Below, piece after piece: positions 1-13,551 of a stretch of 32,813 bases of DNA; position 1 is the stretch's first letter, and each line of letters begins with the position of its first letter. The notes below the pieces were generated by a model. The model saw only the letters and a list, made by a program, of their open reading frames with translations, had not been told where the DNA came from and made no database searches. The position numbers were made by a program, and so were the translations under genes. Source of the stretch: an uncultured Pelagibacteraceae bacterium (lineage in GTDB: Bacteria; Pseudomonadota; Alphaproteobacteria; Pelagibacterales; Pelagibacteraceae); contig CACOKN010000009.1 of the NCBI GenBank assembly GCA_902627805.1, positions 1 through 32,813 of the forward strand, given 5' to 3'.

Positions 1-114
1 AATTTTTGTTTTTCCAAAAGGAACCTCAACAAAATCGCCAATGCTTAATTTTAGATCACTTTTATAAGTAAAAGGATGGTTAAATATGTTAGGTAAAAGA
101 ATCGGAAAATTCAT
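1..114 (-). CDS. priA: Primosomal protein N' (PriA helicase), N-terminal fragment
   Basis: Only the first 38 codons lie in the window; the gene runs off the left edge. Reading from the ATG at 114, the product starts MNFPILLPNIFNHPFTYKSD and continues with a LSIGDFVEVPFGKTK stretch. This resembles the N-terminal DNA-binding (3'BD) domain of PriA, where an early 'LP..FDH.F.Y' segment is followed by 'G..V.VPFG'. PriA restarts collapsed replication forks by remodelling them and loading DnaB. The start lies 22 bp after the lpd stop, so it probably shares the upstream transcript. The call rests on a short fragment, and the helicase motifs are outside the window. Confidence 0.72.
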   Translation of the reverse strand, partial: MNFPILLPNIFNHPFTYKSDLKLSIGDFVEVPFGKTKI

Positions 115-136
115 ATTTAGATAATATGAAAAATTA

Positions 137-1537
137 TTAAGAGTGTATTGCTCTTTTATCTACAGATAAAGCCGCCTCTTTCACTGCTTCTGAAAAAGTA
201 GGATGGGCATGACAAGTTCTTGCAATATCCTCGGAGCTAGCACCAAATTCCATAGCAATACCAATTTCTCCAATTAATTCACCAGCATGAGGTCCAATTA
301 AGTGTGCGCCTAATACTTTATCAGTTTTTTCATCAGCAAGAATTTTTACAAAACCCTCTGTATCATCAATGGCTTTTGCTCTTGAGTTTGCCATAAAAGA
401 AAATTTTCCAATTTTATAATTAATTTTAAGATCTTTTAATTGTTCTTCTGTTTTTCCAATAGAGGCAACCTCGGGACTTGTATAAATCACACCAGGAATA
501 GTATCATAGTTAACATGACCTGATTGACCTGCTATATTTTCTGCAACTGCAATTCCCTCATCTTCAGCTTTATGAGCTAACATAGGACCACTTATTACAT
601 CTCCTATCGCATAAATATTATTTTGATTAGTTTTAAAATTTTTGTCTGTTTTTACTCTCTTTTTTTCATCTAATTCTACACCAATTTTTTGAAGATTTAG
701 TCCCTCTGTATTTGGCTTTCGACCAACAGATATTAATACTACATCACATTCAAAATCTTTTTTGGTACCATTTTCGTTTAAAGTTGAAACAATTGCATTA
801 TTGTTATTCTTTTTAATTTGCTCTACTTTATGCTGCATATGAAAATTGATACCTTGTTTTTTTAGAATTTTCATAAACTCACTTGAGATCTCTTTATCCA
901 TACCTGGCGTGATATGATCTAGAAATTCAACTACATGGACTTCTGAACCAAATCTAGACCATACAGATCCCATCTCTAAACCTATGTATCCTCCACCAAC
1001 TACGACCATTTTTTTGGGGACTTGTTCTAATTTAAGTGCTCCAGTGGATGAAACAATTACTTTTTCATCAATTTCAACTCCTGGCAATGATACTGGAACT
1101 GAACCAGTTGCAATTATAGTATTTTCAGTTTGTATAATTGTCTCTTTATTATCGTTATCTTTGATTACAATATCATTTTTAGATTTGAAACTTCCGGTGC
1201 CTTTAAAATAGGTGACTTTGTTTTTTTTAAGAAGAAACTCCACTCCTTTAGTCAAAATTGTAACCGCTTTGTCCTTATTCTTCATCATTTTTGACAAGTT
1301 TAATTTTACCTCACCAATTTCAATTCCCTTATTTGATAGACTTTGTGCGTTATGAAACTCCTCAGATAAATTTAATAAACTTTTAGAGGGAATACATCCA
1401 ACATTCAAACAAGTGCCACCTAATGAACCTCTAGACTCTATACATGCAGTTTTAAGGCCTAATTGTGCCAATCTTATTGCACAAACATAACCTCCAGGTC
1501 CTCCACCAATTACTACTGCTTGAAATTTATCTGTCAT
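137..1537 (-). CDS. lpd: Dihydrolipoamide dehydrogenase (E3)
   Basis: This flavoprotein reoxidises dihydrolipoyl groups of 2-oxo-acid dehydrogenase complexes and passes electrons to NAD+. The 466 residues are family-typical. Visible features are the FAD-binding GGGPGG near residues 11-16, the redox-active disulphide in GGTCLNVGCIPSK (Cys43 and Cys48), the NAD-binding GGGYIG near 180, the second FAD motif (YAIGDV) near 310, and the C-terminal HPTFSE catalytic pair (His445, Glu450). The ATG at 1537 directly follows the sucB stop, so E3 is coupled to the 2-oxoglutarate dehydrogenase genes sucA and sucB. In a reduced genome this copy may also serve pyruvate dehydrogenase and the glycine cleavage system; that is inference. 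The glutathione reductase relatives lack the lipoamide-type C-terminus seen here. Confidence 0.96.
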   Translation of the reverse strand: MTDKFQAVVIGGGPGGYVCAIRLAQLGLKTACIESRGSLGGTCLNVGCIPSKSLLNLSEEFHNAQSLSNKGIEIGEVKLNLSKMMKNKDKAVTILTKGVEFLLKKNKVTYFKGTGSFKSKNDIVIKDNDNKETIIQTENTIIATGSVPVSLPGVEIDEKVIVSSTGALKLEQVPKKMVVVGGGYIGLEMGSVWSRFGSEVHVVEFLDHITPGMDKEISSEFMKILKKQGINFHMQHKVEQIKKNNNNAIVSTLNENGTKKDFECDVVLISVGRKPNTEGLNLQKIGVELDEKKRVKTDKNFKTNQNNIYAIGDVISGPMLAHKAEDEGIAVAENIAGQSGHVNYDTIPGVIYTSPEVASIGKTEEQLKDLKINYKIGKFSFMANSRAKAIDDTEGFVKILADEKTDKVLGAHLIGPHAGELIGEIGIAMEFGASSEDIARTCHAHPTFSEAVKEAALSVDKRAIHS

Positions 1538-2824
1538 TTAAATGTCTAAAAAAAGTCTTCTTGGTTCCTCTAAATTTTCTTTTATCATTTTTAAAAAAGA
1601 TACAGACTCTTTACCATCAACAATTCTATGATCGTATGATAATGCCAAGTACATTATAGGTCTGATTTTAATTTCTCCATCCACTACGATTGGTCTATCA
1701 ACTATATTATGCATACCTAAGACACCTGATTGTGGAAGATTAAGAATTGGGGTTGAAAGCATTGAACCATAAACACCACCATTACTGATGGTGAAAGTTC
1801 CCCCTTGAAGATCTTCAATAGTGAGTTTTCCATTTTTTGCTTTTTCAGAAATATCTTTGATATTTTTCTCAATATCAGCAAAAGATAATTCATCTGCATT
1901 TTTTAAGACTGGAACTACCAATCCCTTTTCAGTGCCGACTGCAAAACTTATATTATAATAGTTTTTATAAACAATTGTATCACCCTCAATTTCAGCATTT
2001 ATCGCAGGGAAATTTTTTAATGCTACTATACTTGCTTTAACAAAAAAGGACATGAACCCCAATTTTACACCATAGCGATTTTGAAAATCATCTTGATTTT
2101 CTTTCCTCATTGCTATTACATTTGACATATCAACTTCATTAAATGTTGTCAGTAAGGCTGCATTATCCTGTGCTTGTTTTAATCTCTTAGCAATAGTTTG
2201 TCTTAATCTGGTCATTTTAATTCTCTCTTCTTGACCATATTTTATTTTTCTTTCAGATGGAGGAGGATTGACACCCATTAAACTAATTAGATCGCCTTTT
2301 AAAACTCTACCATCTTTTCCTGAACCTTTGACAGAACTAATATCTATATTGTTTTCAGTTACAATTTTTCTTACTGCTGGGGACAAAGTTTCATCGTTTT
2401 TTGTTTCAATTTTTTCTTTTAAAGGTTCTACCTCCTTAGTAAGAACTAATGGCTTCTCCTCTTCAACATTGTCTTGAAAAACTTCCATTACCTCATCTTT
2501 ATCATCTTCATCAATTAAATTGTCTTTATTAACTTTGACAGTGGGTTGAATCTTTTTAATTTCCTGATTTTCATTTGATTGTGACTCACTCTCTGAGACA
2601 GAACCCAAATCAGCACCAACTTCAACAACTGATCCATTTTTTGAATTTATTTTTGTAAGAATTCCTGATACGGGAGAAGGAACTTCTAAATTTACTTTAT
2701 CAGTTTCTAGTTCAACAAGTGGCTCATCAGCTTCAACAGGGTCACCTTCATTTTTTAACCACTTTGAGACAGTTGCCTCTGTGATACTTTCCCCAAGAAC
2801 TGGAACTAATATCTTTTCACTCAT
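1538..2824 (-). CDS. sucB: 2-oxoglutarate dehydrogenase E2, dihydrolipoyl succinyltransferase
   Basis: E2 core of the 2-oxoglutarate dehydrogenase complex: it transfers the succinyl group from lipoamide to CoA. Domains in order: one lipoyl domain (residues about 2-77) with the lipoylated lysine in [10 protein letters not shown] (Lys43); a long acidic, Glu/Asp-rich linker (about 80-145); a peripheral-subunit-binding domain ([15 protein letters not shown] to GRVLKGD); and the acetyltransferase-like catalytic domain ending in [10 protein letters not shown] (His399, Asp403). The open frame begins with TTG at 2827, but the ATG in the very next codon (2824) gives the usual [13 protein letters not shown] start, so 428 residues is preferred. 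The gene sits 6 bp after sucA and abuts lpd. The '[10 protein letters not shown]' lipoyl signature and pairing with sucA favour succinyl- over acetyl-transferase. Confidence 0.96.
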   Translation of the reverse strand: MSEKILVPVLGESITEATVSKWLKNEGDPVEADEPLVELETDKVNLEVPSPVSGILTKINSKNGSVVEVGADLGSVSESESQSNENQEIKKIQPTVKVNKDNLIDEDDKDEVMEVFQDNVEEEKPLVLTKEVEPLKEKIETKNDETLSPAVRKIVTENNIDISSVKGSGKDGRVLKGDLISLMGVNPPPSERKIKYGQEERIKMTRLRQTIAKRLKQAQDNAALLTTFNEVDMSNVIAMRKENQDDFQNRYGVKLGFMSFFVKASIVALKNFPAINAEIEGDTIVYKNYYNISFAVGTEKGLVVPVLKNADELSFADIEKNIKDISEKAKNGKLTIEDLQGGTFTISNGGVYGSMLSTPILNLPQSGVLGMHNIVDRPIVVDGEIKIRPIMYLALSYDHRIVDGKESVSFLKMIKENLEEPRRLFLDI

Positions 2825-2830
2825 CAATAT

Positions 2831-5704
2831 TTATTCAAAAACTTTCTTTATAATTTCTTGTTGTTGTGAAACATGTCTTTTGGCATATCCTGTTGCAGGT
2901 GATGCATCTGGACTTCTTCCAATATAAGAAATTATTCTATTCTTAGCCTTTATATTATCTAATGTCCATTGGATATAATCTCTAACTGAAAACCAAGCAC
3001 CCATATTTTTTGGCTCTTCTTGGCACCAATAAAATTTAGCACTTTTTGCATATGGTTTTAACTCTTTAGCCAATGCTTTTACTGGAAATGGATAAAGCTG
3101 TTCAATTCTGTAAAGTATAACATCATCTCTTTTAATCTTTTCTCTAGCTTCAAGTAAATCAAAGTAAACTTTACCAGAGCAAAGTATCACTTTTTTAATA
3201 CCTTTTGATTTTTTTAATTTGATAAATCCAGTAATTTTTGGGTCTAAAGCGTGATCCCACATAACTCTATGAAATGAGTTTTTTTTACTAAAATCTTCTA
3301 AATTTGATATACAATTTTTGTTTCTCAGTAAAGATTTAGGTGTCATGATAACTAAAGGTTTTCTAAAATCTCTATGCATTTGTCTCCTTAAAGCATGAAA
3401 ATAATTTGCAGGTGTTGTACAATTCATTACTTGCATATTATCATTAGAACATAATTGTAAAAATCTCTCTAATCTTGCTGATGAATGTTCTGGTCCTTGG
3501 CCTTCATATCCGTGTGGTAATAGCATGACTAGCCCAGATGCTCTAGACCATTTTCTCTCACCAGAAGCTATGAATTGATCAATTACCACTTGAGCACCAT
3601 TCGCGAAGTCTCCAAATTGTGCTTCCCAAATAGTTAAGGTATTAGGCTCAACTAAACTATATCCGTATTCAAACCCTAAAACAGCTAATTCTGATAAAAA
3701 ACTATCTACTATTTCAAAATTTTTTTGTTTATTTGAAATATTATTCAAAGGAATGTATCTTGAATTATCAATTTGATTTCTCAGAACAGAGTGTCTTTGA
3801 CTAAAAGTTCCTCTTCCAGAGTCTTGGCCAACAAGTCTTACGGGATACCCCTCTTCTAATAATGAGCCAAAAGCAAGTGCTTCTGCAGTAGACCAATCTA
3901 TTCCTCTACCTTTAGAGACCATAAGTTTTCTGTTTTCTAAAATTTTGGAAATAGTTTTATGAATATTCAAATCTGAAGATATGGAATTTATCTTATCAGA
4001 AATACCTTTTAACTTTTTTGTGTCAAATCCTGTGACGCCTCTTTTGTCTTTTCCTGGCTCTGGTCTATATCTAGACCAAGTCCCCTCAAACCACTCAATC
4101 TTTGGTTTATAATTTTTTGCATTTTTAAATTGATCATCCAGCAAATCTTTAAATTTCTTTATAGAACTATTCAGATATTCTTTAGAAATTGAACCCTCAT
4201 CCACTAATTTTTCTCCATATACTTTAATAGTTGAAGGATGAGATCTTATCTTTTTATACATTAAAGGCTGAGTAAATGAAGGTTCATCTCCTTCATTATG
4301 TCCAAACCTTCTGTAACAAATTAGATCAATAACTACATCTCTATTAAATTTTAATCTAAAGTCCGTGGCAATTCTTGCTGCGTAAACTACAGCTTCTGGA
4401 TCATCACCATTTACATGAATAATCGGAGCCTCAACCATTTTAGCTACATCCGAGGGATAAGGGGAAGATCTTGCAAATCTTGGGCTTGTTGTAAAACCTA
4501 TTTGATTATTAATTATAATATGAATTGTACCACCAGTATTGTGACCTGGAAGACCAGACATTGCAAAACATTCAGCCACAACACCCTGTCCAGCAAAAGC
4601 TGCATCTCCATGTATTAAAATTGGAATTACTTTTTTTCTTTCTTTATCTTTGTGAAAAAATTGTTTTGCTCTGGTTTGCCCTAAAACAACTGGATTAACT
4701 GCCTCTAAATGTGAAGGGTTATCTGTTAAACTAACATGAACTGAGTTTCCATCAAACTCTCTATTAGATGAAGCTCCTAAATGATATTTTACATCTCCAG
4801 TATCATCTTTAGAATTTGAGCTTATTTCTCCAGCAAATTCATTAAATATTCTTTTATAAGATTTTTGTAAAACATTTGCTAACACATTTAATCGACCTCT
4901 GTGAGACATACCAATCTTGACTTCTTTAACTTGCGATTGGCCACCAATCTTAATAATTTGTTCAAGTGCAGGAATTAAACTCTCACCTCCATCAAGCCCA
5001 AATCGTTTAGTTCCAACATATTTAGTATGAAGGAATTTTTCAAAACCTTCTGCTTGAATTAACTTATTAAGGATAGCTTCTTTTCCATTTTGAGTAAAAT
5101 TAAAATCATCAGTTTTTTCAACACGTTCTCTAAACCATTTTCTCTCAGTAGGATTTGAAATATGCATATATTCATATCCTAAGGAACCACAATACTTTTC
5201 TTTTAAAAATGTAAGAATCTCACTAATATTTGAGTATTCTTTATTTGTTACATCATCTAAAAAGATTTTTTTTTGATAATCTTCTTTTTTAAAACCATAA
5301 AACTCTGGATGAAGTTCATCTAAATAATCAGTTTTAAGTAATCCTAATGGATCTAATTTTGCAATTAAATGACCTCTTTGTCTATATGACCTAATCATTG
5401 CAACAGCTTTAATAGAATTAGCGTTTGATTTAACTATGTCAGTATCATTTTTCTCTATATCTTGTTTTTCTGAAATTTCATTTCTATTGATTGAGACTTT
5501 TTTTGAAGGACTCCAAGATGGACCGTTAATTTCATTGATAACTATATCCTCTGAGTCTCCAATCTCTTTAAAATATTTTTTCCAACTATCTGGTAAATTA
5601 GGATCATTATTTAAAAATTTTAAATACATTTGCTCAATAAAAGAGCTATTTGATTTATTAAGGAATGCTGTTTTTTTATATTCTAAATTTTTAGCAGATG
5701 ACAT
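2831..5704 (-). CDS. sucA: 2-oxoglutarate dehydrogenase E1 component
   Basis: Thiamine-diphosphate-dependent E1 subunit that decarboxylates 2-oxoglutarate and succinylates the lipoyl group of SucB. The 957 residues match the family. The N-terminal segment has the short E2-binding helix region (FIEQMYLKFLNNDPNLPDSW, near residues 22-41). The active-site stretches KIGMSHRGRLNVLANV and HGDAAFAGQGVVAE are present, as are the ThDP/Mg region (GHNTGGTIHIIINNQIGFT), YRRFGHNEGDEPSFTQPLMY, and the C-terminal transketolase-like half with GQDSGRGTFSQRH and PHGYEGQGPEHSSARLERFL. The ATG at 5704 gives MSSAKNLEYK. A 36-bp gap separates it from the sucD stop, one of the larger gaps in this run. No terminator or clear promoter is visible there. 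Confidence 0.97.
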   Translation of the reverse strand: MSSAKNLEYKKTAFLNKSNSSFIEQMYLKFLNNDPNLPDSWKKYFKEIGDSEDIVINEINGPSWSPSKKVSINRNEISEKQDIEKNDTDIVKSNANSIKAVAMIRSYRQRGHLIAKLDPLGLLKTDYLDELHPEFYGFKKEDYQKKIFLDDVTNKEYSNISEILTFLKEKYCGSLGYEYMHISNPTERKWFRERVEKTDDFNFTQNGKEAILNKLIQAEGFEKFLHTKYVGTKRFGLDGGESLIPALEQIIKIGGQSQVKEVKIGMSHRGRLNVLANVLQKSYKRIFNEFAGEISSNSKDDTGDVKYHLGASSNREFDGNSVHVSLTDNPSHLEAVNPVVLGQTRAKQFFHKDKERKKVIPILIHGDAAFAGQGVVAECFAMSGLPGHNTGGTIHIIINNQIGFTTSPRFARSSPYPSDVAKMVEAPIIHVNGDDPEAVVYAARIATDFRLKFNRDVVIDLICYRRFGHNEGDEPSFTQPLMYKKIRSHPSTIKVYGEKLVDEGSISKEYLNSSIKKFKDLLDDQFKNAKNYKPKIEWFEGTWSRYRPEPGKDKRGVTGFDTKKLKGISDKINSISSDLNIHKTISKILENRKLMVSKGRGIDWSTAEALAFGSLLEEGYPVRLVGQDSGRGTFSQRHSVLRNQIDNSRYIPLNNISNKQKNFEIVDSFLSELAVLGFEYGYSLVEPNTLTIWEAQFGDFANGAQVVIDQFIASGERKWSRASGLVMLLPHGYEGQGPEHSSARLERFLQLCSNDNMQVMNCTTPANYFHALRRQMHRDFRKPLVIMTPKSLLRNKNCISNLEDFSKKNSFHRVMWDHALDPKITGFIKLKKSKGIKKVILCSGKVYFDLLEAREKIKRDDVILYRIEQLYPFPVKALAKELKPYAKSAKFYWCQEEPKNMGAWFSVRDYIQWTLDNIKAKNRIISYIGRSPDASPATGYAKRHVSQQQEIIKKVFE

Positions 5705-5740
5705 TATGTATTAATCAATATAAACCTAGGAAGAAATTTT

Positions 5741-6615
5741 TCAATCAGACAATTTTTCAAATAATGTTTTTCCAATTTTAGATGGAGAATTTGCTATAGT
5801 TATTCCACAATCTTGCATCTTTTTAATCTTATCTTTAGCTCCGCCTTTGCCGCCAGAAATTATTGCACCTGCATGGCCCATTCTACGACCTGGTGGAGCT
5901 GTCAAACCCGCTATAAAACCGACAGTTGGTTTTTTAATTTTATGATTTTTAATGAAATCTGATGCCTCCTCCTCGGCAGTTCCTCCAATTTCTCCAATCA
6001 TCAAAATAGATTCTGTTTGATCGTCATTTAAAAATAGGTCTAAACAATCAATAAAACTTGTACCATTTATTGGATCTCCACCAATACCTATACAAGTAGA
6101 TTGACCTAATCCATTTTCTGTGGTTTGAGCAACTGCCTCATAGGTCAAAGTCCCAGATCTAGAGACAATACCAACTGAACCTTTTTTGTGGATATTGCCT
6201 GGCATAATACCAATTTTACATTCATCAGGAGTTATTATTCCTGGACAATTAGGTCCAATTAATCTGGAATTTGATTTTAATAATTTCTGTTTAACTCTCA
6301 ACATATCTTGAATTGGGATTCCTTCAGTAATGCAAACAATTAACTCGATTGATGCCTCTATTGCCTCAACGATTGCTGCAGCAGCAAACTTCGCTGGCAC
6401 ATATATCATCGTGGCGTTGGCACCCTCAGAGTTTTTAGCCTCTTTAACTGTATTAAAAACTGGTAATCCTAAATGTTTTTGTCCTCCTTTTTTAGGAGTA
6501 ACTCCACCAACTAATTTTGTTCCATATTTAATTGCTTGCTCAGAGTGAAATGTTCCATGTGACCCCGTAAAACCCTGACAAATTAATCTAGTTTCTTTAT
6601 TTACAAGAACTGACA

Positions 6616-6616
<1 letters not shown>
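5741..6616 (-). CDS. sucD: Succinyl-CoA synthetase (ADP-forming) alpha subunit
   Basis: Alpha subunit of the succinyl-CoA ligase that converts succinyl-CoA, ADP (or GDP) and phosphate to succinate, nucleoside triphosphate and CoA. The 291 residues are typical. The CoA-binding Rossmann part begins with [30 protein letters not shown] and the C-terminal [17 protein letters not shown] are present. The phosphorylated active-site histidine is His248, against His246 in E. coli. The ATG at 6616 shares one base with the sucC stop (TAATG), indicating translational coupling of the two subunits. The C-terminus ends normally at [13 protein letters not shown]. Confidence 0.97.
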
Positions 6617-10249
<3,633 letters not shown>

Positions 10250-10291
10250 GAATAGGATCTTTTAGATTAAAAATTCTTATTAGTCTATTGT

Positions 10292-11071
10292 TTAAATATT
10301 AGCTGTTGCTAACATTTTTTTTATTTCAGCAATTGCTTTAGCGGGATTTAAACCTTTTGGACAAGCGCTAGTACAGTTTAAAATTGTGTGACATCTATAA
10401 AGTTTTAGTTCATCTGCCACTTTTTTTAATCTTGAATTTCTCTCTTCATCTCTACTATCTATGATCCATCGATAAGCTTGTAAAAGCACTGCTGGTCCCA
10501 AATATTTATCACCATTCCACCAATAACTTGGGCAAGAAGTTGAACAACACGCACACATTATACATTCGTATGCGCCATCTAGTTTAGCTCTGTCTTCTTT
10601 AGATTGAAAAATTTCTTTAGTTTCTGTCTTTGAATTTGATTTTAACCATGGCTCAATTGATTGATATTGTTTATATAAACCATCCAAGTCACCTATTAGA
10701 TCTTTTTTGACCTTAAGGTGTGGTAGTGGATAAATATTGATATCACCATCTATTTCTTTGTGAGGAGTTGTACAGGCAAGGCCATTTTTTCCATCCATAT
10801 TCATTGCACACGAACCACAAACTCCATGAGCACAAGATCTTCTATAAGCCAAAGTCGGATCTATTTCATTTTTAATTTTATTTAAAATATCTAAAACTTT
10901 TGAGGGACAATTATCCATATCAACTTCATAGGTATCAATTCTAGGATTTTCCTCTGTAGACGGGTTCCACCTATAAACATTTACTTTTCTAAGATTTTTT
11001 GACCCAGTTTTATCCTTAAAATATTTACCTTTTTTTACTTTGGAGTTGTCAGGTAAACCTATTTGAGCCAT
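10292..11071 (-). CDS. sdhB: Succinate dehydrogenase iron-sulfur subunit
   Basis: Carries electrons from SdhA flavin to ubiquinone through three Fe-S clusters. Ligand groups are all present: the [2Fe-2S] set in [15 protein letters not shown] plus the later Cys in GLACTT; the [4Fe-4S] [12 protein letters not shown] motif; and [17 protein letters not shown] for the [3Fe-4S] side. Quinone-pocket residues known from E. coli are kept: the double Trp in [11 protein letters not shown] and the His of CHTILNC. The open frame begins with TTG at 11074, but the adjacent ATG at 11071 (MAQIGLPDN, 259 residues) overlaps the sdhA stop by one base (TGATG) and is the better start. The gene is last in sdhCDAB. 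Confidence 0.96.
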   Translation of the reverse strand: MAQIGLPDNSKVKKGKYFKDKTGSKNLRKVNVYRWNPSTEENPRIDTYEVDMDNCPSKVLDILNKIKNEIDPTLAYRRSCAHGVCGSCAMNMDGKNGLACTTPHKEIDGDINIYPLPHLKVKKDLIGDLDGLYKQYQSIEPWLKSNSKTETKEIFQSKEDRAKLDGAYECIMCACCSTSCPSYWWNGDKYLGPAVLLQAYRWIIDSRDEERNSRLKKVADELKLYRCHTILNCTSACPKGLNPAKAIAEIKKMLATANI

Positions 11072-12846
11072 CAATAAACTCTTTCCTGAGGTGGAAAATA
11101 TTGCACATCATTAGTTAATGTTGATTTGTGAACTTCTCTATAACTAATTTTTGTATCTTTTCCGTCACACCAGGCAAGAGTGTGTTGCATAAATTTATTA
11201 TCATCTCTTTTTGGAAAGTCTTCTCTTGCATGTGCTCCTCGACTTTCTTTTCGATTATAGGCTGAGTCAACTGTAACTACAGCTTGTCTTATTAAATTAT
11301 CAAACTCTAAAGTTTCAACTAAATCAGTGTTAAAAATTAAAGATTTATCTTTAACTGATAAAGAGTCTAACCCGTCATAAGTTTTTCTTATTTCATTAAC
11401 ACCTTCTTTAAGAGTTTTTTCAGTTCTAAAAACAGCACACTTAGACTGCATTGTTTTCTGCATTGACAATCTTAATTCAGCTGTCCCAATAACACCTTGT
11501 GAATTTCTTATTTTATCAAAACGATCTAAGCATTTTTGGGTTTCTGCTTCACTGATTTCCTCGTGTGGAGTTCGTGGTTTTATTAGCTCTGCTGCTCGTT
11601 TAGCAGCTGCTCTACCAAAAACAACTAAATCAATTAATGAGTTTGAACCAAGTCTGTTTGCGCCATGAACAGAAACACACGCTGCTTCACCAATTGCCAT
11701 TAAACCTGGAACAGTTTTTTCTGAACCATTTACAGTTAATACCTCTGCTTTATAATTTGTTGGGATACCACCCATATTATAATGAACTGTAGGAACAACC
11801 GGAATTGGTTCTTTAGTAACATCTACATTAGCAAATAATCTCGCAGCATCAGTTATACCAGGCAACCTACTTTCGATAATATCTTTATTTAAGTGACTTA
11901 AATTAAGATGAACATGATCTTGATCTTTTCCAACTCCCCTTCCTTCATTAATCTCAATTGACATCGATCTACTCACAACATCTCTTGATGCTAAATCTTT
12001 TGCATTAGGGGCATATCTTTCCATAAATCTTTCACCTTTTGAATTTGTAAGATATCCTCCCTCACCTCTTGCACCTTCTGTGATCAATGTGCCATGACCA
12101 TAAATTCCTGTTGGATGAAACTGCACAAATTCCATATCTTGTAATGGTAAACCTGCTCTTAATACCATCGCATTACCATCACCTGTACATGTGTGTGCTG
12201 ATGTTGCAGAATAATACACTTTTCCATAACCACCAGTTGCGATTATGACAGTGTGTGCTCTAAATCTATGAATAGTTCCATCATTCAAATTCCAAGCAAT
12301 CAAACCTTTACACGCTCCATCTTTCATTAATAAATCTAAGGCAAAATATTCGATAAAAAATTCTGTGTTATGTTTTAAAGCTTGTCCATACAAAGTATGT
12401 AAAATTGCATGACCTGTTCTATCAGCGGCTGCACAAGTTCTTTGTACAATTCCGTTGCCGTAATTTTTAGTCATACCACCAAATGGTCTTTGATAAATTT
12501 TTCCATCTTCAGTTCTGCTAAATGGAACACCATATTTTTCTAGTTCAATTACAGCCTTTGGTGCCTCTTTACAGAGATATTCAATACTATCCTGATCACC
12601 TAACCAATCAGCTCCTTTAACTGTGTCGTACATATGCCAACGCCAATCATCCTCACCCATATTTCCTAAAGCAGCAGAAATACCACCTTGTGCTGCAGAG
12701 GTGTGACTTCTAGTTGGAAAAACTTTTGAAATACAAGCTGTTTTTAATCCAGCTTCACTTAAACCAACCGCGGCCCTTAGACCAGAACCGCCTGCTCCCA
12801 AGACTACTACATCGTATTCATGATCAATTATTTTGTAAGAACTCAT
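11071..12846 (-). CDS. sdhA: Succinate dehydrogenase flavoprotein subunit
   Basis: Oxidises succinate to fumarate at a covalently bound FAD on the cytoplasmic face of the membrane. The 591 residues are typical. Seen: the Rossmann [13 protein letters not shown] (from residue 17), the FAD-attachment histidine in [12 protein letters not shown] (His48), [25 protein letters not shown] around the substrate site, [19 protein letters not shown], and the C-terminal [15 protein letters not shown]. The frame overlaps sdhD by four bases (ATGA) and sdhB by one, so the four sdh genes form one translationally coupled unit. The motif set and the partner membrane subunits identify succinate:quinone oxidoreductase rather than a soluble fumarate reductase or L-aspartate oxidase. 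Confidence 0.97.
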   Translation of the reverse strand: MSSYKIIDHEYDVVVLGAGGSGLRAAVGLSEAGLKTACISKVFPTRSHTSAAQGGISAALGNMGEDDWRWHMYDTVKGADWLGDQDSIEYLCKEAPKAVIELEKYGVPFSRTEDGKIYQRPFGGMTKNYGNGIVQRTCAAADRTGHAILHTLYGQALKHNTEFFIEYFALDLLMKDGACKGLIAWNLNDGTIHRFRAHTVIIATGGYGKVYYSATSAHTCTGDGNAMVLRAGLPLQDMEFVQFHPTGIYGHGTLITEGARGEGGYLTNSKGERFMERYAPNAKDLASRDVVSRSMSIEINEGRGVGKDQDHVHLNLSHLNKDIIESRLPGITDAARLFANVDVTKEPIPVVPTVHYNMGGIPTNYKAEVLTVNGSEKTVPGLMAIGEAACVSVHGANRLGSNSLIDLVVFGRAAAKRAAELIKPRTPHEEISEAETQKCLDRFDKIRNSQGVIGTAELRLSMQKTMQSKCAVFRTEKTLKEGVNEIRKTYDGLDSLSVKDKSLIFNTDLVETLEFDNLIRQAVVTVDSAYNRKESRGAHAREDFPKRDDNKFMQHTLAWCDGKDTKISYREVHKSTLTNDVQYFPPQERVY

Positions 12847-13166
12847 AAGTTAATTAATAATATAATTGTAATTAATGGAATTACCACAGCTGATACGTAC
12901 AAAAAACCATTTGCGACATTTTTGATTTTATAATCTTTTATATAATCCTCAAAAACCTCACTAATACTTAATGCTGAAAAGAAATATGCAGTAATAATAA
13001 ATAAACTAAAAAAAAACTTAGATAATGGATTCGTAAAAAATTCCAATACTTCTGAATAGCTCTGATCATAAATACTTATAAAACTTAGAATAAACCAGGC
13101 CATTAATGGAACTAATATTGCTCCACTTATTTTTAAAAAAATCCATTTTTTTGTTGCAGCAATCAT
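12843..13166 (-). CDS. sdhD: Succinate dehydrogenase membrane anchor SdhD, lacking the haem-binding histidine
   Basis: Small membrane anchor of complex II with three predicted hydrophobic helices. The conserved 'EDY' quinone-site signature is present (Asp74, Tyr75 with the start used here; compare E. coli Asp82, Tyr83). The position eleven residues before that Asp, which in E. coli is the haem-b ligand His71, is Phe63; the whole protein contains no histidine. The open frame extends to a TTG at 13187, but the ATG at 13166 starts one base after the sdhC stop (TAA-A-ATG), giving 107 residues ([15 protein letters not shown]). Assignment rests on position between sdhC and sdhA, size, topology and the EDY motif, because overall sequence is divergent. 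Confidence 0.85.
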   Translation of the reverse strand: MIAATKKWIFLKISGAILVPLMAWFILSFISIYDQSYSEVLEFFTNPLSKFFFSLFIITAYFFSALSISEVFEDYIKDYKIKNVANGFLYVSAVVIPLITIILLINL

Positions 13167-13167
13167 T

Positions 13168-13551
13168 TTAAAATAAATTTTTTCCAATCAAATATAAAAT
13201 TATAGTTAAAAAGATTGACCCTATAATTACTAAAAGACCAGTTATTTTAGTTGTCTTAAGTTCAAATCCATAACCTAAATCCATTATTAAATGTCTTATC
13301 TCACTTAAAATTTGAAAACAAAAAGACCAGGTCAAACCTAAAGTAATAAATTTTCCAATTTGAGAATTTAATAGTAAATTAACAGCCTCATAACTATTTT
13401 CACCTAATAATAATAAAGATGCCCACAAACAAATTAATGTAATCCCAATTATATTTATTATGCCCGTAATTCTGTGTGAAATGGATACTAAAGACGAAAT
13501 ATGCCATTTATAAACTTGTATGTGAGGGGATAATGGTTTTTTATTTTCCAT
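13168..13551 (-). CDS. sdhC: Succinate dehydrogenase cytochrome b556-type subunit SdhC, with altered haem-ligand position
   Basis: First membrane subunit of complex II, 127 residues, three hydrophobic helices. The N-terminal RPLSPHxxxY-type start (KKPLSPHIQVYKW) and the SISHRITG motif (residues 23-30) identify it; Ser23 and Arg27 correspond to the E. coli quinone-site Ser27 and Arg31. In E. coli the haem-b ligand His84 lies seven residues before the GIRH histidine. Here the equivalent stretch is FQILSEIRHLIMDLG, with Gln80 at the ligand position and the second histidine kept as His87. The codon at 13312-13314 is CAA on the coding strand. The ATG at 13551 overlaps the end of asd by 11 bp. It is the first gene of the sdhCDAB unit. 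Confidence 0.92.
   Translation of the reverse strand: MENKKPLSPHIQVYKWHISSLVSISHRITGIINIIGITLICLWASLLLLGENSYEAVNLLLNSQIGKFITLGLTWSFCFQILSEIRHLIMDLGYGFELKTTKITGLLVIIGSIFLTIILYLIGKNLF

Noticed and set aside
10263..10287. Imperfect inverted repeat in the sdhB-mmsA spacer, considered as a terminator
   Set aside because: On the transcribed strand it forms only 4 plus 3 A/U-rich pairs with a mismatch, and no U run follows; it is too weak for a terminator.
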